A stretch of DNA of 64,000 nucleotides from Halogranum rubrum (lineage in GTDB: Archaea > Halobacteriota > Halobacteria > Halobacteriales > Haloferacaceae). The position numbers were made by a program, and so were the translations under genes. The notes beneath the pieces were generated by a model. The model had not been told where the DNA came from. It searched no databases and saw only the letters and a program-made list of their open reading frames with translations. The DNA is taken from NCBI RefSeq assembly GCF_900114455.1, contig NZ_FOTC01000002.1:62001-126000 (forward strand), given 5' to 3'. This document shows, piece by piece, positions 25,635 to 33,594 of this stretch. Positions within the stretch are counted from its first letter, which is position 1. Every line of letters begins with the position of its first letter.

Positions 25635-26225
25635 ATGGCACGAAGCTTCTACTCTCACATCAAGGAAGCCTGGCGGAGTCCCGGTGACGGGAAACTCGCA
25701 GAGCTTCAGTGGCAGCGAAAACAGGAATGGCGCCGACAGGGCGCAATCGAGCGCATCGAGCGCCCGACGCGTCTCGACAAGGCCCGCGAACTCGGCTACA
25801 AGGCCAAGCAGGGCATCGTCGTCGCTCGCGTCTCCGTCCGGAAGGGGACCGCGCGCAAGCAGCGCCACAAGGCGGGTCGCCGTTCGAAGCGTCAGGGTGT
25901 CAAGCGTCTCTCGCGACGTACGAGCATCCAGCGCATCGGCGAACAGCGCGTCTCCCGAAAGTACCCCAACCTGCGCGTCCTCAACTCCTACTGGGTCGGT
26001 GAAGACGGTTCGCAGAAGTGGTTCGAGGTGATTCTCGTGGACCCGGAACACGCAGCCATCGAGAACGACGACGACCTCAACTGGATCTGCTCGGACAAGC
26101 ACAAGGGCCGTGCGTTCCGTGGTCTCACGAACGCCGGCAAGGACAACCGTGGTCTCAACAACCGCGGCAAGGGGTCGGAACACGTCCGCCCGAGCGTCGC
26201 CAGCGGTCAGGGTCGCGGCAAATAA
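25635..26225 (+). CDS. rpl15e: 50S ribosomal protein L15e
   Basis: This 196-residue basic protein is a component of the archaeal/eukaryotic large ribosomal subunit. The start MARSFYSHIKEAW, the internal GYKAKQGIVVARVSVRKG, the RKQRHKAGRRSKRQG stretch and the ending HVRPSVASGQGRGK are diagnostic. It is notable for its lysine/arginine content in an otherwise acidic proteome, as expected for rRNA binding. The start is set by the conserved MARSFY and a Shine-Dalgarno site. The 230 bases upstream contain no other gene that I can support. Confidence 0.98.
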   Translation: MARSFYSHIKEAWRSPGDGKLAELQWQRKQEWRRQGAIERIERPTRLDKARELGYKAKQGIVVARVSVRKGTARKQRHKAGRRSKRQGVKRLSRRTSIQRIGEQRVSRKYPNLRVLNSYWVGEDGSQKWFEVILVDPEHAAIENDDDLNWICSDKHKGRAFRGLTNAGKDNRGLNNRGKGSEHVRPSVASGQGRGK

Positions 26226-26374
26226 CCCTCTACGGAACGCGCGCTTCCACTCGTATTCTGTCTTTTTCGAACTCGTGAGCGACGCGTCGATATCCCGCAG
26301 TGACGCACTCGGAGCCGAGGCTACGGCATCTGGGACGAGTCAAAGAAAAGAACCGGGAAACGCTGTCGTCTCGC

Positions 26375-26815
26375 TCAGTCCTGTCGCGCCTTGATGAGGA
26401 ACGCGAGCGCGCCGCCGAGCATGGCAGCGTTCTTCACGAAGTGCGTGCGCTCGGACTGCTTCTGGTCTTCGTCGGCTTCCCAGAAGCGGTGCATCTGCGG
26501 CGTGACGCCGACGAGGAACGTCGCGACTGCGCCCGCGGCCAGCGTCGGGAGTCGCCAGAGCGCGATGCCGATGCTGCCGAACGAGAGCATGCCGACGGAG
26601 AAGGGCACGAGTTTGTCGGCGTTCGGGACGCCCATCGCCTCGGCGTAGCCGATGGTCCCTTCCATGTCTTTCCAGTGGTTAAACGCGGTGAAGCCGAGCG
26701 GAATCGCAAAGAGTAGTCGTGCGAGGAGGAAGAGCAATCCGTCGCTGCTCTCCTCGGCCGCTGCTTCACTCGCCTGTTCGTCTTCGATGTCGATGGTGAT
26801 TGCTTCCTCGCTCAT
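26375..26815 (-). CDS. DoxX-family membrane protein
   Basis: This 146-residue protein has an acidic N-terminal 35 residues and four predicted helices (LLFLLARLLFAIPLGFTAF; then near 80, 100 and 135). The layout and the motif ARLLFAIPLGFTAFNHWKD resemble the DoxX/DoxD quinol-oxidase-associated family, often linked to redox or oxidative-stress functions. A frame is open to 26902, but ATG at 26815 has a TATA-like box 27 bases upstream. It is close to a rhodanese gene on the same strand, but separate promoters are likely. Confidence 0.8.
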   Translation of the reverse strand: MSEEAITIDIEDEQASEAAAEESSDGLLFLLARLLFAIPLGFTAFNHWKDMEGTIGYAEAMGVPNADKLVPFSVGMLSFGSIGIALWRLPTLAAGAVATFLVGVTPQMHRFWEADEDQKQSERTHFVKNAAMLGGALAFLIKARQD

Positions 26816-26836
26816 GAGAACGTCTCTCCGTCTGGT

Positions 26837-26846
26837 GGAGATATAC
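26837..26846 (-). promoter_or_regulatory. TATA-like box with direct repeat, DoxX gene
   Basis: On the minus strand GTATATCTCC is centred 27 bases before the start at 26815. On the plus strand the region reads GGAGATATAC followed directly by GGAGATATAAC (26837-26857), a direct repeat that could be a regulator site as well as the core promoter. Confidence 0.4.
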
Positions 26847-26948
26847 GGAGATATAACGTTCGACACCTTTAGCTCTACCTCAGAAGGCAGGCAGTTCCGC
26901 AACTTCGGACTCTTCTGGTTTCAGCGTTCCTCGGGTTTCCGTGTCGCT

Positions 26949-27272
26949 TCACTCCGATACCGAATGACCGCTCTCGACGGGCCCTTCCCAGGCGTCGAAC
27001 CCGCCCCGGAGGCTCGTCACGTCGGCCGCGAGGTTCGTGTCGAGAATCTCGGCGATACGCTTCGAACTCTTGCCGATGTAACAGGAGACGACCACCTCGT
27101 CGGGCCACTCCTCGTCGAAGACCGACGCGTCGAGCCGCTGTGCGGGGCGGTTTTCGGACCCTGGAATGTGGCCGTCGGCGAACGCTTGGGGGTCGCGGAT
27201 GTCGAGGAGGGCGACGTCGGTACCGGTGTCCAGTTTCTCCTGTAGCTCCGTCGGCGAGAGTTCCGTGACCAT
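26949..27272 (-). CDS. Single-domain rhodanese-like sulfurtransferase
   Basis: This 107-residue protein is one rhodanese domain. ALLDIRDPQAFADGHIPGS is the conserved entry, and the active-site loop VVSCYIGKSSKRIAEIL contains the catalytic Cys that carries the persulfide. RGGFDAWEG is the typical end of the fold. It transfers sulfane sulfur in the cytoplasm, possibly for tRNA thiolation or cofactor synthesis; the UbaA gene nearby is compatible with that but not proof. The ATG at 27272 is chosen because the domain starts at once with LSPTELQEKL. Confidence 0.9.
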   Translation of the reverse strand: MVTELSPTELQEKLDTGTDVALLDIRDPQAFADGHIPGSENRPAQRLDASVFDEEWPDEVVVSCYIGKSSKRIAEILDTNLAADVTSLRGGFDAWEGPVESGHSVSE

Positions 27273-27372
27273 GCGGTGGCTTACGGCAGGTCGGGCAAAT
27301 GCTCGTCGGTCTCTCGACTCCCACTGCGTTCGAGGGGGAACGTCCATGAGGCGCGTCTGTCTCGGTACGTCC

Positions 27373-27921
27373 ATGCCCGGCGCACGCATCACCAGCGGCG
27401 AGCGAGTCACCCTCCGAACGGTCGAGAACGAGGACATCCCGTTTCTCCAGCGAGCAGGCTCCAACCCCGAGATTCGGTATCCGCTCGGCAACCCACTGCA
27501 GAACCGCGAGCAGTACGAGGTGTCGGACGACCGGAACGCCCCCGACCGGTTTCTCGTCTGCCTCGAAGGCGACGAGACGCCCGAACTGCTCGACGATGCC
27601 GACGACGTGACCCGAATCGGTTGCGTGAGCGTCGCAGACGCCCACTACAAACGACCCGAACTCGGTTACTGGCTCGTTCCCGAGTTCCACGGCGAGGGCT
27701 ACGGTACAGAGTCCCTCTCGCTCGTCGTCGACTACGTGTTCCGACAGTACGACACGCCCGCCGTCGGCGCGGGTGTCTTCGACTTCAACGACGCCTCGCG
27801 TGGACTACTGGAGTTGCTCGGTTTCGTCGAGGAGGGGCGTCGCCGGAAGTTCATGTTCGTCGACGGCGAACACCGCGATATGGTGCAGTACGGACTGCTC
27901 CGCGAGGAGTGGACGGAGTGA
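27373..27921 (+). CDS. GNAT N-acetyltransferase, RimJ/RimL type
   Basis: This 182-residue acetyltransferase begins MPGARITSGERVTLRTVENE, the typical RimJ/RimL-like start. The acetyl-CoA loop is ELGYWLVPEFHGEGYGTESL, followed by ASRGLLELLGFVEEGRRRKF. It probably acetylates a protein N-terminus or a small amine; the substrate cannot be told from sequence. It is divergent from the rhodanese gene, with about 100 bases between starts. The open frame extends to 27166, but only the part from 27373 fits the family. Confidence 0.87.
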   Translation: MPGARITSGERVTLRTVENEDIPFLQRAGSNPEIRYPLGNPLQNREQYEVSDDRNAPDRFLVCLEGDETPELLDDADDVTRIGCVSVADAHYKRPELGYWLVPEFHGEGYGTESLSLVVDYVFRQYDTPAVGAGVFDFNDASRGLLELLGFVEEGRRRKFMFVDGEHRDMVQYGLLREEWTE

Positions 27922-27994
27922 CGACGTTGCCCACTCTCTACCAGTCACACCCGCGAGCCGTATCCTTATCCCGGCGTGTCGCAAACCTCAGACA

Positions 27995-28804
27995 ATGTCT
28001 CTCTCACTCGATTCGACCCAGTTGGACCGGTACTCTCGACACATCATCATGGACGAAGTCGGCCCAGAGGGCCAACAGAAACTGCTCGACGGGAGCGCCC
28101 TCGTCGTCGGGGCGGGTGGACTCGGCGCGCCGGTCATCCAGTATCTCGCCGCCGCGGGCGTCGGCCGAATCGGCGTCGTCGACGACGACGTCGTCGAACG
28201 CTCGAACCTCCAGCGGCAGGTCATCCACGCCGACGCCGACGTCGGCATCCCGAAAGTCGAGAGTGCGAAGAAGTTCGTCGAACGACTGAACCCCGACGTC
28301 ACCGTCGAGGCACACGAGACGCGCCTCGACACCGACAACGTGGAAGAACTCGTCGCCGACTACGACGTCGTCGTCGACGCCTCAGACAACTTCCCGACGC
28401 GCTACATGGTCAACGATGCCGCCCGCATCCACGACGTGCCCGTCGCGCACGGCGCTATCTACAAGTTCGAGGGACAGGTCACGACGCTCACGCCCGACGG
28501 GCCGTGTTACCGCTGTCTGTTCCGTGAGGCACCCGAACCGGGGACGGTTCCCGACTGTGCGACGACGGGCGTCCTCGGCGTTCTCCCGGGAACCGTCGGC
28601 TGTATCCAGGCGACCGAAGCGATGAAGCTCCTCTTGGAGACGGGCGACGTGCTCGAAGGCAGACTGCTGTTCTACGACGCGATGGACATGACGTTCGAGA
28701 CGGTTCCGTACAGAGAGAACCCCGACTGCCCGGTCTGTGGAGAGTCGGCCATCGACTCCATCGAGGGCATCGAGTACAGCGGTGGCTGTACCATCGCCGA
28801 CTGA
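27995..28804 (+). CDS. ubaA: E1-like ubiquitin-like protein (SAMP) activating enzyme UbaA
   Basis: This 269-residue MoeB/ThiF-type adenylyltransferase activates SAMP proteins for sampylation and for molybdopterin and tRNA thiolation. The nucleotide loop VVGAGGLGAPVIQYL, the ERSNLQRQ segment and VDASDNFPTRY are diagnostic. Catalytic Cys188 in VPDCATTG has the same number as in the Haloferax enzyme. Zinc cysteines are CYRC (171, 174) and CPVC near the C-terminus. No rhodanese domain is fused; a separate rhodanese lies just upstream. A TATA-like box (about 27962-27970) fits a leaderless start at 27995. Confidence 0.95.
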   Translation: MSLSLDSTQLDRYSRHIIMDEVGPEGQQKLLDGSALVVGAGGLGAPVIQYLAAAGVGRIGVVDDDVVERSNLQRQVIHADADVGIPKVESAKKFVERLNPDVTVEAHETRLDTDNVEELVADYDVVVDASDNFPTRYMVNDAARIHDVPVAHGAIYKFEGQVTTLTPDGPCYRCLFREAPEPGTVPDCATTGVLGVLPGTVGCIQATEAMKLLLETGDVLEGRLLFYDAMDMTFETVPYRENPDCPVCGESAIDSIEGIEYSGGCTIAD

Positions 28805-28844
28805 GCGTTCGTCGACTGGCCGTCCGACCTACCGCGAGGCTGTC

Positions 28845-28852
28845 GTTTAACC
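28845..28852 (+). promoter_or_regulatory. TATA-like box of the metallo-hydrolase gene
   Basis: GTTTAACC is centred about 28 bases before the ATG at 28876. Confidence 0.4.
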
Positions 28853-28875
28853 CGCTTCACTTCGTTTACTCAGCT

Positions 28876-29511
28876 ATGCCAGAAGAGGTTCTGCCCGGCG
28901 TCCACGACGTGACGGTGATGGAAGGCGAGGGTCGACGATTCCGCGTGTACCTGTTCGAAGACCCCGTTCCGACGCTCGTCGACACCGGTCTCGGCGGCAC
29001 GACGGACGCGCTGTTCGAGGGTCTCGATGCGCTCGACGTCGAACCAGAGCGCGTCGTCGTCACGCACAACGACGGCGACCACACCGGCGGCCTCCCGGCC
29101 GTCGTCGACAAGTACGACCCGGAGGTGTTCGTCCCCGAGCAGACAGAAGAGAGCGCACTCGGCGGCGTCGACCCGGACGTTCGCTACGGCGACGGCGACA
29201 CCATCGGCGACTTCGAAGCCGTCCACGTCCCCGGTCACGAACCGGACAACCACGCACTCGTCGACGAGTCCCGCGGCGTCGTCGTCGCGGGCGACGCCGT
29301 CTCGGGGTCCGACCAACGCGGGTTGCCCGCGGGCTATCTCCTCCTCCCACCCGCCGTCTACTCCGACGACCTGAACGAAGCGGAGGCGAGTCTCGAACGA
29401 CTCCTCGACTACGAGTTCGACGCCGTCCTCGTCTTCCACGGGTCGTCGGTGCTCGACGGAGGGCACGAAAAGCTCGACGCGTTCGTGAACTTCCCCGGCA
29501 AGCCGTCGTAG
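28876..29511 (+). CDS. Metallo-beta-lactamase-fold hydrolase
   Basis: This 211-residue protein has the MBL order of motifs. The usual HxHxDH reads HNDGDH here (64-69), so the second histidine is Asp66. VHVPGHEPDNHAL supplies the next His, VVAGDAV the bridging Asp, and VFHGSSVLD the last His. Such proteins bind one or two metal ions and include glyoxalase II-like thioesterases and lactonases. Substrate unknown. The Asp replacement is seen in some family branches, so it is probably still active. It stands alone downstream of ubaA and converges with the GntP permease gene. Confidence 0.88.
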   Translation: MPEEVLPGVHDVTVMEGEGRRFRVYLFEDPVPTLVDTGLGGTTDALFEGLDALDVEPERVVVTHNDGDHTGGLPAVVDKYDPEVFVPEQTEESALGGVDPDVRYGDGDTIGDFEAVHVPGHEPDNHALVDESRGVVVAGDAVSGSDQRGLPAGYLLLPPAVYSDDLNEAEASLERLLDYEFDAVLVFHGSSVLDGGHEKLDAFVNFPGKPS

Positions 29512-29577
29512 TCGCTGAGATTCTACTGTTCGGTGCATCGACGAACAGAAAACGAACGAAAACGGTGCGTCGTGAAC

Positions 29578-30939
29578 TCAGGCGACCAGCTGGACGATGT
29601 TTCTGAGAATGACAATCCAGACGATGCTGACGATGCCGAGTGCCAGCGTGGCGAGCGTCCACGCCTGATAGGCCGTCGCCGTCTCCATGTCGGAGAACTC
29701 GGTGATGATCCAGAAGTACGAGTCGTTGGCGTGACTCACCGTCATACTTCCCGCACCGATTGCCAGCACCGCGAACACCGCTCCCCACTGAGAAGCGAGT
29801 CCGAGTGACCCGAGGAGGGGTGCGATGAGACTCGACGTGGTGAGAATCGCCACCGTCGACGACCCGAGTGCGGTCTTGAGTGCTGCCGCGATGATGAAGG
29901 CGGCCAAGAGACCGATGCCGAGACCGCTGAACGTGTTGCCGATGAAGTCTTCGAGCGGGAGGGCACCGAGAACGCTCCCGAACGCGCCACCTGCGCCCGT
30001 CACGGCGAGGATGACGGCGGCGTTGGTCAGACCGTCGCTGACCCACTCGTCGATGATGTCATCGGAGAACGATGGGACGATAGTGAAACTCAGGAACGCC
30101 CCGAAGAGAAGCGCAACCGCGGGGTCACCGATGAACAGGAGCCAACTCTGGAGTGTACCGGCGACGAACGCCGGGTCGTCGGCACTCGGGTAGGCGGCGA
30201 TACTGCCGAGCGAGATGAGGATAATCGGAACGAGTAACGGCGCGAACGCCTGTCCGCGCGAGGGAAGCCGACCGTATTCGGCTTTGATGTCCGACATCGT
30301 CACCTCGGGTTCGGGGTCGATGTGGAAGCGCGAGGCGACGTAACTGGCCCACTTTGCGGCGACGAGCGTCACGGGGATGCTCACCACGATACCGGCGAGC
30401 ATGACCAGTCCGACGTCGGCACCGAGGATACCCGCCGCAGCGATGGGGCCGGGCGTCGGCGGGACGAAGACGTGCGTGACGTAGAGGCCACCGGCCAGTG
30501 CGACGCTGAGCGTCGCAAGCGAGCGATTCGAGCGCTCGGCGAGCGAGCGACTCAGTCCGGAGAGGATGATGTACCCGGAGTCGCAGAAGACGGGAATACT
30601 GACGAGACTCCCCGTAATCGCCATCACCTCGGGCGTGTGTTTCTCGCCGATGAGGTCGAGGATGCTCTCGGCGATGACGATTGCGGCACCCGACCGTTCG
30701 AGGACGACACCGATAATCGTCCCCGCGAGGATGACGATACCGATGTAGCCGAGGACACCACCGAACCCGTCGGTGACGAGTGTCGCAACCTCCTGTGGGT
30801 CGATTCCTGCCAGCACACCGGTTCCGTACGCCGCGAGCAAGAGCGTCAAGAACGCGTGGAGGTTCACCTTCGCCGTCGCGAAGATGATGAACCCCACTGC
30901 TGCGGCGAGTAGTATCACCAATGCGTAACCATCTATCAT
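29578..30939 (-). CDS. GntP-family permease (gluconate/glycerate-type proton symporter)
   Basis: This 453-residue integral membrane protein has about 12 hydrophobic segments. GntP signatures include GYIGIVILAGTIIGVVLERS, FCDSGYIILSGLSRSLAERS, VPPTPGPIAAAG and the C-terminal half ALKTALGSSTVAILTTSS and HANDSYFWIITEFSDM. The family imports gluconate, glycerate or related hydroxy acids with protons. No kinase or dehydrogenase sits beside it; the KDG kinase at 50176 could use gluconate-derived 2-keto-3-deoxygluconate but is 20 kb away. Start MIDGYALVILLAA at 30939. Confidence 0.93.
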   Translation of the reverse strand: MIDGYALVILLAAAVGFIIFATAKVNLHAFLTLLLAAYGTGVLAGIDPQEVATLVTDGFGGVLGYIGIVILAGTIIGVVLERSGAAIVIAESILDLIGEKHTPEVMAITGSLVSIPVFCDSGYIILSGLSRSLAERSNRSLATLSVALAGGLYVTHVFVPPTPGPIAAAGILGADVGLVMLAGIVVSIPVTLVAAKWASYVASRFHIDPEPEVTMSDIKAEYGRLPSRGQAFAPLLVPIILISLGSIAAYPSADDPAFVAGTLQSWLLFIGDPAVALLFGAFLSFTIVPSFSDDIIDEWVSDGLTNAAVILAVTGAGGAFGSVLGALPLEDFIGNTFSGLGIGLLAAFIIAAALKTALGSSTVAILTTSSLIAPLLGSLGLASQWGAVFAVLAIGAGSMTVSHANDSYFWIITEFSDMETATAYQAWTLATLALGIVSIVWIVILRNIVQLVA

Positions 30940-31082
30940 GCACGTGTACCACTCCGGTGGCCTGAAAAGAGGGTGCTGTCAGCCACAAATATTACTAGAA
31001 CATGTGTGTGAGATAAGGAATTATAGGGCGAGTTGGGTACTCTAAGCGCACCACAGCGACCATATCATCGTGGGGTAGCGAC

Positions 31083-31136
31083 GCTCGCTCGAACCACGAC
31101 ACTCACTCGAACCACGATACTCGCCCGAACTCGAAC
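31083..31136 (+). repeat. Three imperfect 18-bp tandem repeats, intergenic
   Basis: Units 31083-31100, 31101-31118 and 31119-31136 share the pattern (G/A)CTC(G/A)C(T/C)CGAAC; the first two differ at only three positions. They lie between the divergent GntP permease and PaaI thioesterase genes. Function unknown. Confidence 0.75.
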
Positions 31137-31187
31137 GCGGGGCACGTTCGGACAACCGTTTTGCCACCCCGCCGAGAATCACGGACA

Positions 31188-31652
31188 ATGAGCTTAGAGG
31201 AGATTATGTCGCAGATGCCGTTCGCCGACCATCTCGACATCGAAGTGACGGAGGCGGTAGACGGGCGGGCAACGGCGACGTTGACGCTGAACGACTTCCA
31301 CTCCTCGGTTCCGGGCCGGTCTATCGCACACGGCGGCGTCGCCTACGCGTTGGCCGACACCGTCGGCGGTGCGGCCGTCATCTCGTTGCACTACACGGCG
31401 ACGCCGACTATCGACATGCGGATGGACTATCTCGCGCCGGCGACGACCGACCTCGTCGCCGAAGCCGAAGTCGTCAGAGACGGCGGCAGCGTCGCCGTCG
31501 CCGACGTCACTGTCTCCGACACCGAAGGGACGGACGTCGCCACTGCTCGCGGAACGTACAAGACGAGCGGTGCGGCCGACGAGACGGCGTGGGGAGCGGG
31601 TGGTCGTGGAAGTCTCCCCGGACGAAACGGGGCCGACGAAGAAGACGAGTGA
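31188..31652 (+). CDS. PaaI-family hotdog thioesterase
   Basis: This 154-residue hotdog-fold acyl-CoA thioesterase has the PaaI pattern: FADHLDIEVTEAVDGRATAT, then SIAHGGVAYALADTVGGAAV with the active-site HGG and Asp, and IDMRMDYLAPA. It hydrolyses (hydroxy)aryl- or acyl-CoA esters, probably as a tetramer in the cytoplasm. The last 25 residues are a low-complexity Gly/Glu tail outside the fold. ATG at 31188 starts just before the domain. It converges with the DUF6069-like gene, with only 8 bases between stops. Confidence 0.9.
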   Translation: MSLEEIMSQMPFADHLDIEVTEAVDGRATATLTLNDFHSSVPGRSIAHGGVAYALADTVGGAAVISLHYTATPTIDMRMDYLAPATTDLVAEAEVVRDGGSVAVADVTVSDTEGTDVATARGTYKTSGAADETAWGAGGRGSLPGRNGADEEDE

Positions 31653-31660
31653 ACTGGAAG

Positions 31661-32083
31661 CTATCGGTGAATCACACCGGTTAATCCGGTGACGAGGCCG
31701 ACAGCAGTCGTGACGTGCAACACCGCGAGCGCGACGAGCATCGTCGCCGTGACACCCGGGATTGTGGGGGCGACGGTGAACACCGGCCCCATCGAGAGCA
31801 CGAGGACGACCGCCGCGACAATCGTGAAGTGACGGTCTGGGCGTGTCGAGAACCGAGACACGGCGACGTAGACGGCGGTCGCACCGACTGCGGCGACAAT
31901 CGTCACGGTGAGGATGGGACCCCACCCTAAGGGGTCGACACCGCTGACATCGACGAGTGCCCCGGTAATCGCACGAACGAGTGCGTTCAAGACGAGCGCG
32001 AGCACGAGCCCGATTGCTGCACGTTCCGGGAGTGAAGCGCGCGTCTGCTGTAGCGAGTCGACAGGGGTAGCAACGGATTGCAT
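31661..32083 (-). CDS. DUF6069-like four-helix membrane protein
   Basis: This 140-residue protein has four hydrophobic helices: near 20-45 (AAIGLVLALVLNALVRAITG), 55-75, 85-105 (FTIVAAVVLVLSMGPVF) and 112-135. The pattern matches the small membrane family DUF6069 as I know it, with no known function. The ATG at 32083 follows a TATA-like GCTATTTCT on the minus strand about 27 bases upstream. It is divergent from the HxlR regulator, about 125 bases away, and might be its target. Confidence 0.75.
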   Translation of the reverse strand: MQSVATPVDSLQQTRASLPERAAIGLVLALVLNALVRAITGALVDVSGVDPLGWGPILTVTIVAAVGATAVYVAVSRFSTRPDRHFTIVAAVVLVLSMGPVFTVAPTIPGVTATMLVALAVLHVTTAVGLVTGLTGVIHR

Positions 32084-32158
32084 CCCATCCGTACGCTTCC
32101 GATGGAGAAATAGCTGTGACTCTCTGTCACCGAGACGAGCACTCACAATGAGATACCA

Positions 32159-32174
32159 GGTTCGATTCCGAACC
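32159..32174. promoter_or_regulatory. Perfect inverted repeat, candidate HxlR operator
   Basis: GGTTCG-ATTC-CGAACC is a 6-bp perfect palindrome with a 4-base spacer. It abuts the TATA box of the HxlR gene on the upstream side, where it would cover the TFB recognition element. HxlR proteins bind as dimers to such palindromes. Confidence 0.5.
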
Positions 32175-32176
32175 GG

Positions 32177-32183
32177 TATATAC
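32177..32183 (+). promoter_or_regulatory. TATA box of the HxlR gene
   Basis: TATATAC is centred about 29 bases before the ATG at 32209; one of the clearest core promoters in the window. Confidence 0.6.
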
Positions 32184-32208
32184 GCAGCGTCCGTACACCC
32201 GTTTAGAG

Positions 32209-32559
32209 ATGGCTGTCAACACCGAGAACGAAGAAGAACTCGTCGGACCCTGTTTCGTCATCGACTCGCTGAAGCAAATCGGCTCGCAGTGGCGACTCAT
32301 CGTCCTACACGACCTGCAGGACGGCGAGAAGCGGTTCAACGAACTCAAGCGGTCGACGGACGCGAGTTCGCGCACGCTCTCACGAGTGCTCGACGACCTC
32401 CAAGAGACCGGGTTCGTCAGCCGACGACTCGAAGAAGACGCACCCGTCGCGACGTACTACAGTCTCACCGAGAAAGGCGAGTCGCTCTGTCCCGTCTTCG
32501 AAGAAATCGAAGCGTGGGCCGAAGAGTGGCTCGGCGAGTCGGTCGTCAGCCAAAACTGA
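32209..32559 (+). CDS. HxlR-family winged-helix transcriptional regulator
   Basis: This 116-residue protein is a single HxlR (DUF24) winged helix. CFVIDSLKQIGSQWRLIVLH, GEKRFNELKRSTDASSRTLS and ATYYSLTEKGESLCPVFEEI are characteristic. Cys15 lies at the N-terminal position where many HxlR proteins carry a redox- or electrophile-sensing cysteine. It probably autoregulates through the palindrome at 32159-32174. Neighbours include the DUF6069 membrane protein (divergent), a tiny zinc-ribbon protein and a DsbA-like oxidoreductase, suggesting a thiol or redox theme. Confidence 0.93.
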   Translation: MAVNTENEEELVGPCFVIDSLKQIGSQWRLIVLHDLQDGEKRFNELKRSTDASSRTLSRVLDDLQETGFVSRRLEEDAPVATYYSLTEKGESLCPVFEEIEAWAEEWLGESVVSQN

Positions 32560-32602
32560 AGAGCCGTTCTCTATCGCTCGTTCCCACCTCACGAGAGCCT
32601 GG

Positions 32603-32612
32603 CTAATACTTA
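32603..32612 (+). promoter_or_regulatory. TATA-like box of the 39-residue zinc-ribbon gene
   Basis: CTAATACTTA is centred about 30 bases before the ATG at 32638 and supports transcription of this tiny gene from its own promoter. Confidence 0.45.
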
Positions 32613-32637
32613 CCTTTGCGCGCGACGATTAATCGTT

Positions 32638-32757
32638 ATGAACAAACGAGAGGCGTTCGACGGGATGGTCGCGTGGTACGAGTGCTCCCACTGCGGGTTC
32701 CGGCCAATCGTCACCGACGAGCGGACCGACTGCCCGCGGTGTGAACAACCGCTGTAA
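32638..32757 (+). CDS. Tiny zinc-ribbon protein (rubrerythrin-like domain type), 39 residues
   Basis: The frame ATG to TAA encodes 39 residues, with MNKREAFDGMVAWYECSHCG at the N-terminus and CPRCEQPL at the C-terminus. Two CxxC pairs 13 residues apart form one complete zinc-ribbon/rubredoxin-like knuckle. Haloarchaea carry many such stand-alone rubrerythrin-like or zinc-finger small proteins; some affect biofilm or stress responses. A TATA-like box in the correct position and compact coding sequence support it. It converges with the DsbA-like gene, 15 bases away. The specific function is unknown. Confidence 0.8.
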   Translation: MNKREAFDGMVAWYECSHCGFRPIVTDERTDCPRCEQPL

Positions 32758-32772
32758 CGAATTTTTCGACGA

Positions 32773-33405
32773 CTACGTCCCTTCGACGAGTCGTCTCAAC
32801 TGCTCGGGTGGGACCGCACCCCGCGCCGCGTAGCCCTCGTAGGCGAACGTCGGCACGCCAGTCACGCCGTGCTGTTGGGCTTCGGTGAACTGCTCGCGGA
32901 CCTCCGCTCGTAGGCTCTCGTCGTCGAGTGCCGAGCGAATCTCGTCGCCGGCGACCCCAGCGTCTTCGGCGAGTTCGACGAGCAACGCTTCGTCGCCGAT
33001 GTCCTTGCCCTCCTGCCAGAGTGCCTCGAAGATAGCGACGTCGAAGTCGAGCCACGTCGCTTGGTCGTAGTGCTCCTTGACGTAGTAGGAGGCGACTTGC
33101 GCGGGCAGCGAGTCGATGTCGGTGGCGATGTCGAGGTCCATCTCGACGTCGTACTTCTCCTGGAGGCGACGCACGTTCTCTTTGGCCTGTGCGTAGTAGT
33201 CGTCGTCTTTCCCGTCGTCGACAGCGTGGTCGATGGTGCCGTCCGGGTTGCGTTTCTGTGAGCGTAGGTCGAACGGATGCCAGTCGATTTCGAGTTCCTC
33301 CTCGCGGGTCTCTTGGTACTGGTTCAGCGAGTGACGCCCGAGGTAGCAGAACGGACAGACGTAGTCCGAGTAGACCGTGATTCGTTCCGACTCCTGTTGA
33401 CTCAT
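32773..33405 (-). CDS. DsbA-family oxidoreductase (FrnE/HCCA isomerase-like)
   Basis: This 210-residue thioredoxin-fold protein starts with ITVYSDYVCPFCYLGRHSL, giving the redox motif CPFC (Cys17, Cys20). The helical insert and the late GVTGVPTFAYEGYAARGAVP with its cis-proline (VP) match FrnE and 2-hydroxychromene-2-carboxylate isomerase relatives. No signal peptide is present, so it works in the cytoplasm on disulfides or glutathione-like conjugates. Start ATG at 33405 is chosen over a non-ATG start at 33423. Confidence 0.92.
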   Translation of the reverse strand: MSQQESERITVYSDYVCPFCYLGRHSLNQYQETREEELEIDWHPFDLRSQKRNPDGTIDHAVDDGKDDDYYAQAKENVRRLQEKYDVEMDLDIATDIDSLPAQVASYYVKEHYDQATWLDFDVAIFEALWQEGKDIGDEALLVELAEDAGVAGDEIRSALDDESLRAEVREQFTEAQQHGVTGVPTFAYEGYAARGAVPPEQLRRLVEGT

Positions 33406-33594
33406 CGTCTGGCTAGTGACCAACGAGACAGAAGAGGGTTGCTCGTGTGTGCGACGGCGACGGGCGGGCGGAACGGGGGACGACTACATATAGATAGGGG
33501 ACTGTTACCACACCACTAAGTGTCGTCCTCTGGTCGTACCGGCAGATTATCCCCTGAATAATGATGTATGTCACGAGAGTAGCCGGAGTCGACA

